This document shows positions 19,473-29,003 of a stretch of 64,000 nucleotides of DNA, in pieces (position 1 is the first letter of the stretch; every line of letters begins with the position of its first letter). The DNA is from an uncultured Gammaproteobacteria bacterium (GTDB taxonomy: Bacteria > Pseudomonadota > Gammaproteobacteria > Eutrophobiales > Eutrophobiaceae). A program made the position numbers and the translations under genes. Location of the stretch: positions 186,001-250,000 of the forward strand of contig CATOTD010000004.1 of assembly GCA_951812995.1 (NCBI GenBank). The letters are read 5' to 3'. The notes beneath the pieces are model-generated. The model was not told the origin of the DNA. It was given only the letters and a program-made list of their open reading frames with translations, and ran no database searches.

Positions 19473-19801
19473 AGTTAAATAGTTAAAATGGCTTATTTAG
19501 TGGCAGTGATAGATTACAATCAAATAATGCTTAACCATCAGCAATCATAAATTGTTGGCAAATATGTTAAGTTGTGCTGACAATCCATTCAAGCATAAAT
19601 TCAATAACCGTCTCTATTTTTTTACGCGGATGGTTGTTAACATTCTAATTATCAATTAAAAATAATTGTAATAAGTAACCAGGAATTTTAAGTTTAAGAA
19701 TATTGTGCATCTACGTTATATTATTCTATACTACATCTGGTGTTTGAATTGGATCGTGCATAAATCCAGATTATAACCAGCATCTTTTAAGGAGGTACGC
19801 A
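19473..19801. other. AT-rich divergent intergenic region
   Basis: No gene seen. This 329-bp stretch separates the PQQ-associated pair (-) from the aldehyde oxidoreductase operon (+) and must contain promoters for both. The AAGGAGG site at 19789-19795 is the ribosome-binding site of the ferredoxin gene. No sigma-54 element with correct spacing was found. Confidence 0.5.
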
Positions 19802-20275
19802 ATGCTCAAATCTTTACAGATTGAACCAGAAAAATGCACGGGTTGTCTACAATGCGAAGTAGCCTGTTCTTATCAAGCAACGAGCCTGTTCAATCCTTCC
19901 ATATCACGAATCAAAATATTCACATTCCATGAAGAGGGGCGTTTTGTCCCCTATACATGTACGCAATGTAACGAGGCTTGGTGTTTGCATGCTTGTCCAG
20001 TTGAAGCAATTGTCGTTAATGAGGCAACTGGCGCAAAAGAAGTCATTGATGATATTTGTGTCGGTTGCAAGGTTTGCACTATTGCCTGTCCTTTCGGGAC
20101 GGTCAACTACAGTCAAAATACCGGTACTGTCTATAAATGCGATTTGTGTGGTGGTGATCCTGAATGCGCAAAGGCTTGTCCGACGCAGGCAATCACCTAC
20201 GTGGATTCCGATCATGGTGGTCTGGAGAGAATGCGTGCCCATGCAGAACAAAATCTGCCACAAGATGCACAATAA
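19802..20275 (+). CDS. aorA: Polyferredoxin subunit of tungsten aldehyde oxidoreductase
   Basis: A 157-aa electron-transfer protein with four Cys clusters for [4Fe-4S] centres: CTGCLQCEVAC (from Cys12), CTQCNEAWCLHACP, CVGCKVCTIACP and CDLCGGDPECAKACP. This arrangement matches the AorA subunit of bacterial AOR (characterised in Aromatoleum), which wires the tungsten subunit to the FAD subunit and can form filaments. A strong AAGGAGG site precedes ATG 19802. The next gene starts 18 bp after the stop, so the operon order is aorA-aorB-aorC-moaD-like. Confidence 0.88.
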   Translation: MLKSLQIEPEKCTGCLQCEVACSYQATSLFNPSISRIKIFTFHEEGRFVPYTCTQCNEAWCLHACPVEAIVVNEATGAKEVIDDICVGCKVCTIACPFGTVNYSQNTGTVYKCDLCGGDPECAKACPTQAITYVDSDHGGLERMRAHAEQNLPQDAQ

Positions 20276-20293
20276 ACATTGGAGGAATATGAA

Positions 20294-22144
20294 ATGGCGT
20301 GGACTAAAAATGTATTACGTGTGAACTTAACAAATGGCTCAATTACCCATGAACCGCTCAATATGCAATGGGCTAATGATTATCTTGGGCAACGCGGCCT
20401 GGCAACAAAATACCTGTCTGAAGAGATCGACCCAAAATGTGACGCACTGAGTCCTGAAAACAAGTTGATTATGACGACAGGCCCGCTTACTGGAACGCCG
20501 GCCTCAACCGCAGGGCGCTATTCTGTCGTCACCAAAAGCCCTTTGACAGGTGCGATAGCGTGTTCCAATTCAGGCGGTTATTTTGGCAATGAGATGAAAA
20601 ATGCGGGTTGGGATATGGTGATTCTTGAAGGTAAATCAGCCGCGCCAGTGTATTTATACATTGAGAATGATAAGGCGGAGTTAATCCCTGCTGATGATCT
20701 TTGGGGCAAATCGGCCTGGGCGGCAGATGAGATGATACACACCAAACATCAAGACCCATTAGTACGCATTGCCGTGGTCGGTCGTGCCGCAGAAAAAGGT
20801 TGTCTGTATTCTGCCGTCGTAAACGACCTGCACAGAGCGGCGGGGCGTTCGGGTGTTGGTACGGTGATGGCCTCCAAGAACCTCAAGGCAGTCGTTTTAC
20901 GCGGCACTAAAGGTGTGGGTGGTATTAGTGATCCAGCCCGATTCTTAAAGGTGACCGAAGCGGGTAAAAAAGTCTTGGCCGATAATGAGGTCACAGGCCA
21001 AGGTTTACCGGCACTGGGCACACAGGTGTTGATGAATATCATCAACGAAGTGGGTGCGTTACCGACCCATAATCATCGCGACGTACAGTTTGATGGTGCG
21101 GGTAAAATATCTGGTGAGGCCATGCTGGAAATCCGACCTGGCGATGGCAAGGCCAATCTCACGACGAATGGCGCCTGTTTTAGTTGTACGATTGCATGTC
21201 AGCGCATCTCGACTGTTGACAAGACGCACTTTACAGTAAAGGACAAGCCTGAATATCAAGGCAATTCAGGCGGCCTTGAATTTGAAAATGCCTGGTCTTT
21301 GGGTACGGATTGCGGTGTTGATGATCTCGATGCCGTTACATTTTCCAACTTTCTTTGCAACGAAGATGCGGTTGATCCAATTTCGCTTGGTGCGACTATA
21401 GCGGCCGCGATGGAACTGTTTGAAGAGGGTGCCATTACCGTGGAAGATACGGGTGGTATGGAATTGAAGTTTGGTTCTGCAGAGGCGTTGGTATGGGCTA
21501 CAGAAGTCACCGTTAGAGGCGAGGGTTTTGGCAAGGATTTGGGTCTCGGTTCAAAAAGGCTGTGTGAAAAATATGGTCGTCCAGAATTGTCCATGACCGT
21601 CAAAAATCAGGAATTTCCTGCTTACGACCCGCGCGGTATGCAGGGCATGGGGCTGGCCTATGCCACCTCTAATCGGGGTGCGTGTCATCTGCGCGGCTAT
21701 ACCGCAGCATCTGAGATAATGGGTATTCCAGAAAAAACGGATCCGCTTGTCACTGATGGCAAGCCGGGCTTGGTTAAAGCGTTTCAGGATGCAACCGCGG
21801 TTGTTGATTCTGCCGGACTTTGTGTCTTTACAACGTTTGCCTGGACGCTCGAAGATATCGCGCCGCAGATAGATGCGGCCTGTGAAGGTGACTGGAGTGC
21901 TGAGCGTTGTCTGGAAGTCGGCGAGCGCATCTGGAATATGGAACGTGAGTTTAATCTGGCAGCAGGGCTGACTGGCAAGGATGACACCTTACCCAAGCGG
22001 CTACTCAAAGACGCTGCAAAAACAGGGCCGGCAAAAGGCAGGACAAATGATCTGCACCAGATGTTACCGGAGTATTACGCGCTACGCGGTTGGACACCTG
22101 ACGGTATACCAACAGATGCAACCCGTTCGCGCCTGGGTTTATAA
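20294..22144 (+). CDS. aorB: Aldehyde:ferredoxin oxidoreductase, tungsten-pterin subunit
   Basis: Oxidises aldehydes to acids (or runs in reverse) at a tungsten-bis-pterin site. From ATG 20294 (GGAGG 8 bases upstream) the product is 616 aa: N-terminal MAWTKNVLRVNLTNGSITHE, pterin-binding TGPLTGTPASTAGRYSVVTK and AVVGRAAEKGCLYSAVVNDL, the [4Fe-4S] motif CFSCTIAC, and a distal Cys in SAGLCVFTTFAW. These are hallmarks of the AOR family. Neighbouring ferredoxin and FAD genes make it the bacterial AorABC type rather than the homodimeric archaeal enzyme. The native aldehyde is unknown; a detoxifying or C1-linked role is inference. Confidence 0.92.
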   Translation: MAWTKNVLRVNLTNGSITHEPLNMQWANDYLGQRGLATKYLSEEIDPKCDALSPENKLIMTTGPLTGTPASTAGRYSVVTKSPLTGAIACSNSGGYFGNEMKNAGWDMVILEGKSAAPVYLYIENDKAELIPADDLWGKSAWAADEMIHTKHQDPLVRIAVVGRAAEKGCLYSAVVNDLHRAAGRSGVGTVMASKNLKAVVLRGTKGVGGISDPARFLKVTEAGKKVLADNEVTGQGLPALGTQVLMNIINEVGALPTHNHRDVQFDGAGKISGEAMLEIRPGDGKANLTTNGACFSCTIACQRISTVDKTHFTVKDKPEYQGNSGGLEFENAWSLGTDCGVDDLDAVTFSNFLCNEDAVDPISLGATIAAAMELFEEGAITVEDTGGMELKFGSAEALVWATEVTVRGEGFGKDLGLGSKRLCEKYGRPELSMTVKNQEFPAYDPRGMQGMGLAYATSNRGACHLRGYTAASEIMGIPEKTDPLVTDGKPGLVKAFQDATAVVDSAGLCVFTTFAWTLEDIAPQIDAACEGDWSAERCLEVGERIWNMEREFNLAAGLTGKDDTLPKRLLKDAAKTGPAKGRTNDLHQMLPEYYALRGWTPDGIPTDATRSRLGL

Positions 22145-22210
22145 ACTTGGGTCTATAACTTGAATCTGACAGCATCGGTTGCAACAGATTTAATATTGAG
22201 GGATAAGAAA

Positions 22211-23476
22211 ATGAAGCATGTGATAGTCGGTGCCGGACCGGCCGGGGTAATAGCCGCCGAAACCTTACGGAATATAGATCGACGTTCTGAAGTCGTTCTG
22301 ATTGGAGATGAGCCTGAGCCACCCTATTCGCGCATGGCATTACCCTATTACTTGATCGAAAAGATTGACGAGTCTGGGACGTATCTCCGAAAAGAAGCAA
22401 CACATTACAGTCATAAGAATATCGATATCATCAGAGACCGAGTGCGTGAGCTTGACCCACAGGCCAAGACATTGCGTCTTGAAAATGATGCGCCGATCAA
22501 TTATGACAAACTTCTAATAGCAACGGGCTCACACCCCGTCAGTCCGCCAATTGCCGGCATGGACTTACCTGGTATTCATCCCTGCTGGACCCTTGAGGAT
22601 GGCAGAAATATTGTACAGAGAGCCAAGCCGGGTGCCCATGTTGTGTTGATGGGTGCGGGTTTTATCGGTTGCATCATTTTAGAGGCACTGGCTTTGAGAA
22701 AAGTGAATTTGACCGTTATCGAAATGGAAGACCGCATGGTGCCAAGAATGATGGATCAAACAGCCGGCACTATGATCAAGGATTGGTGCCTGCATAAAGG
22801 TGTTGCCGTGCATACATCCACAAGGGTTGAGGCAATAGAGCAAGGTGCTGGTGAGACCCTGAAAGTCAAGCTGAGTAATGGCAATGAGTTGGATGCTGAT
22901 TTGCTTATATCAGCGACAGGTGTTGCAACAAATATCGACTTCCTTGCAGGCAGTGGTCTGGCAACGGACGCGGGCGTTCTGGTTAATGACCGTTTGCAAT
23001 CGAACGATCCTGATATCTATGCGGCAGGTGATGTTTGCCAGGGCAAAGACTTTTCTACGGGTGATTATACGGTACAGGCAATCCAGCCTACGGCGGCTGA
23101 TCATGGGCGCATAGCGGCGATGAACATGGCGGGTAAGGAGACCGTGCATCAAGGTTGCGTCAATATGAATGTGCTCGATACCATGGGCCTGATTTCAAGT
23201 TCGTATGGGTTGTGGATGGGTAGTGATGGTGGTGAGTCCGCCATGTTGTGTGATAGCAATCGATTTCGTTATTTGAACCTGCAATTTGAAGATGATGTTC
23301 TAGTGGGTGCGCAAGCACTTGGAATGACGCAGCATGTCGGTGTGTTGCGTGGTTTGATCCAAACGCGATTAAAACTGGGTAAATGGAAAGATCATTTACT
23401 ACAAGATCCAACCCGAATCATGGAGGCTTATCTGGCCAATACCCAAGCGATAGGGCATAACGCGGGCGTAATCTAG
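22211..23476 (+). CDS. aorC: FAD/NAD(P)-dependent oxidoreductase, AOR partner
   Basis: A 421-aa pyridine-nucleotide-disulphide-type reductase. It has the FAD dinucleotide fold (HVIVGAGPAGVIAAETL), an NAD(P) fold in the middle (HVVLMGAGFIGCIILEAL) and the second FAD motif DIYAAGDVCQGKDF, with no redox-active CxxxxC pair. Start ATG 22211 is preceded by GAGGG; the longer ORF from 22160 adds an unlikely leader. In characterised bacterial AOR the FAD subunit transfers electrons between the iron-sulfur chain and NAD+, which fits the position right after aorB. Confidence 0.87.
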   Translation: MKHVIVGAGPAGVIAAETLRNIDRRSEVVLIGDEPEPPYSRMALPYYLIEKIDESGTYLRKEATHYSHKNIDIIRDRVRELDPQAKTLRLENDAPINYDKLLIATGSHPVSPPIAGMDLPGIHPCWTLEDGRNIVQRAKPGAHVVLMGAGFIGCIILEALALRKVNLTVIEMEDRMVPRMMDQTAGTMIKDWCLHKGVAVHTSTRVEAIEQGAGETLKVKLSNGNELDADLLISATGVATNIDFLAGSGLATDAGVLVNDRLQSNDPDIYAAGDVCQGKDFSTGDYTVQAIQPTAADHGRIAAMNMAGKETVHQGCVNMNVLDTMGLISSSYGLWMGSDGGESAMLCDSNRFRYLNLQFEDDVLVGAQALGMTQHVGVLRGLIQTRLKLGKWKDHLLQDPTRIMEAYLANTQAIGHNAGVI

Positions 23477-23487
23477 TGTGTGGATAA

Positions 23488-23739
23488 ATGGAAATTACCG
23501 TAAAGCTCTATGCCGGGTTAAGTCGATATTTACCAGAAAATGCAGTAGAACATGCCGTTAAACTTGATATTTCACCTTCAGAAACTGCTTTTTCAATTCT
23601 TGACAGATTTAATGTACCCAGAGAATCAGTACACCTGGTTTTATTAAATGGTATTTATCTGAATCCGGCAGAAAGGGAAAAGCCGACCTTTGTTGCAGGC
23701 GATACGCTGTCAGTGTGGCCGCCCGTAGCTGGAGGCTGA
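23488..23739 (+). CDS. MoaD/ThiS-like sulfur carrier of the AOR operon
   Basis: An 83-aa ubiquitin-fold protein starting MEITVKLYAGLSRYLPENAV and ending WPPVAGG, with the C-terminal Gly-Gly needed for thiocarboxylation. It is 11 bp downstream of aorC and separate from the housekeeping moaD at 39776, so it may serve the tungsten form of the pterin cofactor. MoaD-like genes are common in AOR operons. It has 83 residues against 78 for the housekeeping copy. Confidence 0.88.
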   Translation: MEITVKLYAGLSRYLPENAVEHAVKLDISPSETAFSILDRFNVPRESVHLVLLNGIYLNPAEREKPTFVAGDTLSVWPPVAGG

Positions 23740-23825
23740 TCATGTTATGCAAGCGCATATCTTAACTATCTGTTGACTGATAGTTTGAATTGCGTGATAT
23801 GTAGCAACACAGGGCCAAACATTTT

Positions 23826-24173
23826 GTGTATGGTGTTTTTTTATCAATCGTCATGGCGGGGGGAAACACATTGGCCGAACCTGTTGTTTTGAAACGCGAT
23901 ATGGCGCTTACGCAGGATGAGTTTTATCGTTTAATCAAAAAAACGGTTGCTGATGAGTCCACATTAACGGTTGATGCCATAAATGCAACGGTAAGGTTTC
24001 CATTTTCCAATGGGGAAATAATAATCAGTCTGGGGGCGCAGGAAACACGAAAAATAGCCTCGCTCGCTATCAAGCACATACTCATCCATTTTACATTTCA
24101 AAGTTTGTCGGCAGACGAAATTAAATCATATTTATATAAGTTTGATACTACCTTCCAAAAAGGCGGCGGCTGA
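23826..24173 (+). CDS. Conserved-looking secreted protein of unknown function
   Basis: A 115-aa ORF (GTG start at 23826) with a short hydrophobic leader (VFLSIVMAGGNTLA) and a mixed alpha/beta body (TQDEFYRLIKKTVADESTLT, NGEIIISLGAQETRKIASLA). No family is recognised. It lies 86 bp behind the MoaD-like gene on the same strand and may be the last gene of the AOR operon. The start is uncertain; an exported periplasmic location is likely from the leader. Confidence 0.55.
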   Translation: MYGVFLSIVMAGGNTLAEPVVLKRDMALTQDEFYRLIKKTVADESTLTVDAINATVRFPFSNGEIIISLGAQETRKIASLAIKHILIHFTFQSLSADEIKSYLYKFDTTFQKGGG

Positions 24174-24661
24174 ATGGAAACAATGCGTGCAACGTTAAAG
24201 CGGCAGGATATTATATTAAGTTATTGATCATGATATAAAATGTTGTAATAAAACAACAATTCAACAAGAATCGGGTTTTATGAGATAGTTAGTTTGTTTC
24301 TCAATTGGCTGACAAGCATTAAAAATGAATAACTTAGGTTTTATTGTTGTGTAAATGAAACAGTTTTAGATGATTTTGAAAAAATGTTGTTTTAAGGACA
24401 AAAAATGCTTGCAACCTGGTAAATTGTGTAGTAATTTTGCGCTCGTCTTGAATGAGTCGTTTTTAAGCAGAAATGTTGAAAAATGTAGGGGGGAATTAAA
24501 GACTACAGGTGTAAATTTTTATCTTCAGGCTATTTTTAATATTTTTGTGCTGTTTTAACTTTGTTAAGCCTAATGCGGCAGTCTTAATTCAAGCGATTTT
24601 AATGTAAAGAAAGTTGTTAAATAATCTCAATAATTGTATTTTCTTAAGGAGGAATACAAAC
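24174..24661. other. AT-rich leader region before the porin
   Basis: 488 bp without a convincing gene. A 62-codon ORF at 24370-24558 has no ribosome-binding site and poor composition. The region probably contains the porin promoter and a long untranslated leader; TTAAGGAGG at 24644-24652 is the porin ribosome-binding site. Confidence 0.5.
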
Positions 24662-25912
24662 GTGAATAAAACAATTAAAGGGGCTTGTCTGGTTGCTGCA
24701 ACAGCATTGCTTCCATTATCACAAGCAGCAATGGCCGGGGAGGTCAATATCTCAGGTTGGATCAATGAGGGCATGACCTATTATGATGACGGAGTGGGTA
24801 GCGACCTTGTCCAGGTGTCTGATAATGGTACGACGCTCGGCAGTCGTATTACGTTCTCTGGTACGCAAGAGCTGCCCAACAGCGGTTTAACGGCCGGTTT
24901 TGAGGTCATTTTGGAGCCAAAAGCGAACAACACGCCGTTGATATTTTCTAACCAATCTGAATCCGTTGGTCTTCCTCCAAATGCGACACGTGGGCCATTC
25001 TCTGATTCGACGGGGCACGATATTACCGTGTTAGGCAACAGTATCAATATCGGTGGTAGTTTTGGTAAGCTCACCGTCGGTCTGCAAAGTATGCCGACCG
25101 ATAATATTGCGGTGTTGGAAGACCCTTCTTTGACCCTATGGTCTAGCATCTCGCCAGTGTTCCGTGCTAATGGGTTTACCATTCAGGGCTTAGGTGCTGG
25201 TGCTGGTAACACGGTCTGGGGCGATTTTATGAACTGCTTGGGAACGCCCGGATTACGTGGTATCGGTGGTATCGGTATTGATTGTAATGGTATTTACCGC
25301 CAAGGTGTTCGTTATGACCTGCCGGCATTCGGCCCTGTTACCGTAGCCATCGGTTATGCCAATGATGATGTCTATGATATATCGGCCAAATATAAAGGTG
25401 ATATGGGGGGTCTGAAAAGCCAACTGGCTATCGGTTATTCAATCAACCAGGATGCAGGTACAGGTGGTAGTGAAGCCCAAACCTTTCAACTGCAAGGTGG
25501 TTTGATGGATCCTGGCACGGGTATCTTTGGCACCATGGCCTATCAAATGGAAGATATGGATGCAAATGCGGGTGTGTTAGACGCAAACCATGGTGACAGT
25601 ACCGATGCCTGGTGGCTGAAGGTCGGTATCAAGAAGGCCTTTAACACCTTGGGCGACACCTCAATCGCATTTCAATATGGTAGCTACAACGACCAATATT
25701 TTGATACTGGTGCTTCAAATATTACCGGCTCTGAAGTGACGCGCATGGGTTTTGAGATTAACCAGTATTTTGGTAGCGGCTTCATTCTTTATGGTGTTTG
25801 GGAACAGCTGGACCTGGATGTTAGTTGTGTCAATGCCGCTATGTGTAATGCGCATTATGGTCAGGCAGAGGAACTCAATACGTTCACTGCGGGCATGACC
25901 TACTTCTTCTGA
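24662..25912 (+). CDS. Outer-membrane porin, gram-negative type
   Basis: A 416-aa beta-barrel porin. Translation probably begins at GTG 24662, nine bases after AAGGAGG, giving signal peptide VNKTIKGACLVAATALLPLS with cleavage after AAMA. The mature part has alternating amphipathic strands (VNISGWINEGMTYYDDG, SFGKLTVGLQSM, YDISAKYKGDMGGLKSQLAI) and ends in an aromatic residue (GMTYFF), the usual BAM signal. A strong terminator follows. A two-Cys loop (MNCLGT, GIDCNG) is present. Substrate unknown; the gene follows the AOR operon by about 490 bp and is likely separately regulated. Confidence 0.9.
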   Translation: MNKTIKGACLVAATALLPLSQAAMAGEVNISGWINEGMTYYDDGVGSDLVQVSDNGTTLGSRITFSGTQELPNSGLTAGFEVILEPKANNTPLIFSNQSESVGLPPNATRGPFSDSTGHDITVLGNSINIGGSFGKLTVGLQSMPTDNIAVLEDPSLTLWSSISPVFRANGFTIQGLGAGAGNTVWGDFMNCLGTPGLRGIGGIGIDCNGIYRQGVRYDLPAFGPVTVAIGYANDDVYDISAKYKGDMGGLKSQLAIGYSINQDAGTGGSEAQTFQLQGGLMDPGTGIFGTMAYQMEDMDANAGVLDANHGDSTDAWWLKVGIKKAFNTLGDTSIAFQYGSYNDQYFDTGASNITGSEVTRMGFEINQYFGSGFILYGVWEQLDLDVSCVNAAMCNAHYGQAEELNTFTAGMTYFF

Positions 25913-25947
25913 AGCAGTGTTTGAAACAGCGGCAATACGCCGTACGG

Positions 25948-25975
25948 AAAAGGCCTCTTTAGGAGGCCTTTTTTT
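25948..25975 (+). terminator. Rho-independent terminator of the porin gene
   Basis: The stem AAAAGGCCTC / GAGGCCTTTT with a TTTAG loop is followed by a T run. It starts 36 bp past the porin stop. Confidence 0.92.
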
Positions 25976-26109
25976 ATGCAGGTTTTTGCTTGGTTTTTGT
26001 TTGGATTTTTATTCGGGGGCTTTATGCTGTCATAATATTGCGTTTTCCATGTCTGATTATTTACGGTAAACTCCATGGCGTTTTTAACGCTCACTTAACG
26101 AATCTCAAG

Positions 26110-27060
26110 ATGATAAAACGCATAATTTACTTTCTTTGTATAGGCATACTCTTTTTCACAACAATACCTGCAATAAGTTTTTTTGGTGATGATGAGGCTG
26201 TTATATGGCAGGGTACCCGCAATAATTATTTTAAGTACGTAGCGCAAGATACAACCGCGTTTGGTAAAAATGACCACCCGGTAGTGTTGAAAGAGCAAGA
26301 AATCAAAGCGGCCTTAAGCACGCTTGAATACACGAAAAAAAAATTACTCGGTGCGGAGACAATTACCCCGGTGTTTTCCTATTCACAAATCCAGCTACTG
26401 GGGCAACACCTGACAACAGGGCTCAAACAGGCAACACCAGAGCAGGATATTATTTTTGTTATCGGTGGAAAAAGTAAAAAACTGCTGATATTGACGAAAA
26501 GTACCTTTCTTGCCGGACGGGCTTTTTATAAGTCAGGTAAGTTGAATATTATCATTGGCGAGTTTGACTTTCCAAGAAATGACGCGCTCGAAAAAGTCTT
26601 GGACCCAGGCGATACTGGCGAAATAGCCTATAGTTTTGATTTTGGTAGCAGAACCAGTGCGTCCAGAAGTTTGAAAAAAATGGCCTTGATTGGTATACCC
26701 GGTGTGATGCAAAAAAAGATACAGAACAAACCGCGACCAGACTGGTTTGAAATAGACTTAAAATCAGCCGCCGCTGCCGCACTCGCAAAAAAGGACGAAA
26801 GCGGCAATCCAGACGGCTTGAATCAGGATAAAGCACTGGCACGTGAGGGTGAGGCCGCGAAAATGGCCAGAGAAAGACGTGCAATGCGTGCGGAAATGGC
26901 AAGACTGAGAAAAGCGGTGAAGCAACGTACAAATGACTCATCTACATCTGAGAAGCGCATCGAAGAACGTATTACAACGTTGGATCAGTTGCTGGAGAAA
27001 AAATTAATATCGCAAGAAGAATATGCGATTAAAAGAAAAGAGATATTGAACGATATATAA
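26110..27060 (+). CDS. SHOCT-domain protein with N-terminal signal/anchor
   Basis: A 316-aa protein starting MIKRIIYFLCIGILFFTTIP, which is a signal peptide or membrane anchor. The middle (VIGGKSKKLLILTKSTFLAGRA) looks like a globular domain of unknown type. A charged coiled-coil stretch (REGEAAKMARERRAMRAEMA) leads to a C-terminal SHOCT helix pair (ERITTLDQLLEKKLISQEEY). SHOCT is a short oligomerisation motif, so self-association or attachment to a partner is possible. ATG 26110 was preferred to 25990 because the upstream stretch overlaps the terminator region and adds a non-conserved leader. Confidence 0.6.
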   Translation: MIKRIIYFLCIGILFFTTIPAISFFGDDEAVIWQGTRNNYFKYVAQDTTAFGKNDHPVVLKEQEIKAALSTLEYTKKKLLGAETITPVFSYSQIQLLGQHLTTGLKQATPEQDIIFVIGGKSKKLLILTKSTFLAGRAFYKSGKLNIIIGEFDFPRNDALEKVLDPGDTGEIAYSFDFGSRTSASRSLKKMALIGIPGVMQKKIQNKPRPDWFEIDLKSAAAAALAKKDESGNPDGLNQDKALAREGEAAKMARERRAMRAEMARLRKAVKQRTNDSSTSEKRIEERITTLDQLLEKKLISQEEYAIKRKEILNDI

Positions 27061-27087
27061 ATCGTCATATTCTGGGATCTGTTAGTT

Positions 27088-28038
27088 TTGAAAACGCTTT
27101 ATCCGGCAATAATACCTTTCGCCTCCGATCACCTGCAGACGGATTCCGTGCATCGCATTTACTACGAGCAGCTTGGTAATCCAGCGGCACCGGCTGTTAT
27201 TTTTCTGCATGGTGGCCCTGGTTCTGGTTGTAATGAAAACCATCGGCGCTACTTTAATCCAGACAAGTACCACATTATTATTTTCGACCAACGTGCTTGT
27301 CACCGTTCTACCCCCAACGGCTGTGTAGAACATAATACGACATACGACATTCTGCATGACATTGAGGCTATTCGTAATCGATTAAATATAGATAAATGGG
27401 TTTTATTCGGCGGTTCCTGGGGTGCGACGTTGGCCTTGCTCTATGCCGAACAATATCCTCAGCATGTATCAGGCCTTATCCTGCGCGGTACTTTTCTTGC
27501 CAGAAAAACTGATCTCGACTGGTTTGCGAGATCAGGTGTGAATAGAATATTTCCGGATTATTGGGAAGACTTCATCGCGTTATTTGATGAAAATGAAATA
27601 GATCAACTGTCCGATTCCTTACATCGGCGAGTGTTTTCAGACGATAGACAAATACAATTAGCCGCGGCGACTGCTTGGGCATTATGGTCTGGCAGGATTG
27701 TGACGCATAATTTTGTGCGCGACTATGTGCTTGATGCAAGCGATGAAGACAAGCTGATCAATGCAACAAAGATAGAAATGCACTATGCAATCAATCAGTA
27801 TTTTATAAACGATAATCAGATTATGGCTGATATCGCCAACATCCCGGCATTACCGATCACCCTGATTCATGGTCGGAAAGATTTAACCTGCCTGCCAGAA
27901 TCATCGTGGTTGGTGCATAAGGCCTTGCCCAATTCAAAATTAGTCATGGTTGCTGATGCCGGTCATTTAGCTGGCGAGGCGGCCATGATCGATGCGCTTG
28001 TTACGGCGACTGATCAAATGGCAGACAGTCTGGCATGA
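27088..28038 (+). CDS. pip: Proline iminopeptidase (alpha/beta hydrolase)
   Basis: Cleaves N-terminal proline from peptides. The 316-aa protein has the oxyanion loop FLHGGPGSGCNENHRRYFNP, the nucleophile elbow GGSWGATLALLYAE (Ser in GxSxG) and the catalytic His in ADAGHLAGE. The start is TTG 27088, giving the family N-terminus MKTLYPAIIPFASDHL. Its stop overlaps the folP start (ATGA), so the two are translationally coupled. The usual DQRGCGRS-type strand reads DQRACHRS, a small deviation. Confidence 0.9.
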   Translation: MKTLYPAIIPFASDHLQTDSVHRIYYEQLGNPAAPAVIFLHGGPGSGCNENHRRYFNPDKYHIIIFDQRACHRSTPNGCVEHNTTYDILHDIEAIRNRLNIDKWVLFGGSWGATLALLYAEQYPQHVSGLILRGTFLARKTDLDWFARSGVNRIFPDYWEDFIALFDENEIDQLSDSLHRRVFSDDRQIQLAAATAWALWSGRIVTHNFVRDYVLDASDEDKLINATKIEMHYAINQYFINDNQIMADIANIPALPITLIHGRKDLTCLPESSWLVHKALPNSKLVMVADAGHLAGEAAMIDALVTATDQMADSLA

Positions 28039-28853
28039 TAGACAAGCACGATGGCGCATTGATTATGGGCATACTCAATGCTACGCCAGACAGTTTTTCC
28101 GATGGTGGTCAATATAATAATCTGGGATCGGCCGTCAATCACGGCAAGCAAATGATAGATGAAGGTGCTGATATTATTGATATTGGTGGGGAATCGACGC
28201 GACCTGGTGCTAAGCGCATCGGGGTAGAAGAGCAAATTGAGCGGGTCGTATATATTATTCAAGCAATAAGCGAGACCAAGCCTCGGCATGTTGCAATCAG
28301 TATTGATACAACGCTTTCGAGCGTGGCGGAAGCCGCGCTTGATGCAGGTGCGTCCATGGTGAATGATGTCTCAGGTGGTAACGATGATCCTGAGATAATG
28401 GCACTTTGCGCAGATAAACAGTGCCCTTATATTATTGTGCATAGATTGGGCACGCCTGAAACTATGCAGGACAATCCACAATACGCTGATGTTGTTGCAG
28501 AAATCGAATCATTTCTTAAAAGGCGGGTGGAAGATTGCATCAAGGCCGGGATAGATAAAAGGAACATTGTTATCGACCCCGGCATAGGTTTTGGCAAGAC
28601 ACGCCAACATAACCTGCTGTTACTCAAGAATTTAGATGTATTTGTCGCAACAGGCAACACCGTTTTACTCGGCACCAGTCGTAAACGTTTTATGGGGGCG
28701 ATTTGTGCGGTTAATGCACCGCCTGAATTGATTGGCGCGACAACTGCAACCACGGCATTGGGCGTGCAAGCGGGCGCGAAAATATTTCGTGTGCATGATG
28801 TAAAACCAAACCGGCAAGCAGCCGATGTAGCCTGGGCAATTCTACGTGGTTAA
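28035..28853 (+). CDS. folP: Dihydropteroate synthase FolP
   Basis: Condenses 6-hydroxymethyl-dihydropterin pyrophosphate with p-aminobenzoate in folate synthesis. The 272-aa TIM-barrel protein shows the pterin-binding signatures IMGILNATPDSFSDGGQYNN and DIIDIGGESTRPGAKRIGVE, then SIDTTLSSVAEAALDAGASM, VIDPGIGFGKTRQHNL and GTSRKRFMGAI. It overlaps pip by 4 bp. A second, divergent DHPS-like protein occurs at 34377, so this one is taken as the folate enzyme. Confidence 0.94.
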   Translation: MIDKHDGALIMGILNATPDSFSDGGQYNNLGSAVNHGKQMIDEGADIIDIGGESTRPGAKRIGVEEQIERVVYIIQAISETKPRHVAISIDTTLSSVAEAALDAGASMVNDVSGGNDDPEIMALCADKQCPYIIVHRLGTPETMQDNPQYADVVAEIESFLKRRVEDCIKAGIDKRNIVIDPGIGFGKTRQHNLLLLKNLDVFVATGNTVLLGTSRKRFMGAICAVNAPPELIGATTATTALGVQAGAKIFRVHDVKPNRQAADVAWAILRG

Positions 28854-28895
28854 GATTATTATGTTATACATACACCCTAATTTAATTAACCCGAC

Positions 28896-28918
28896 CTACC
28901 TGTCGGCAGACAGGGTAG
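28896..28918. other. Stem-loop after folP
   Basis: CTACCTGTC-GGCA-GACAGGGTAG can fold into a hairpin with one bulge 43 bp after the folP stop. No T run follows, so it may aid termination or RNA stability without being a classical terminator. Confidence 0.45.
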
Positions 28919-29003
28919 ACAAATAAGTTAGATACAGAAATAATCTGTTTATCCATGGTCACCTCAAAATTAAATCCTTAATCAAAATGGAGGGGAAGAA
29001 ATT

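Noticed and set aside
19550..19590. Sigma-54 promoter for the aldehyde oxidoreductase operon (TTGGCAAATATG...)
   Set aside because: The GG and GC elements do not have the required 10-base spacing.
24370..24558. 62-codon ORF upstream of the porin
   Set aside because: No ribosome-binding site, odd composition, and position inside a probable leader region.
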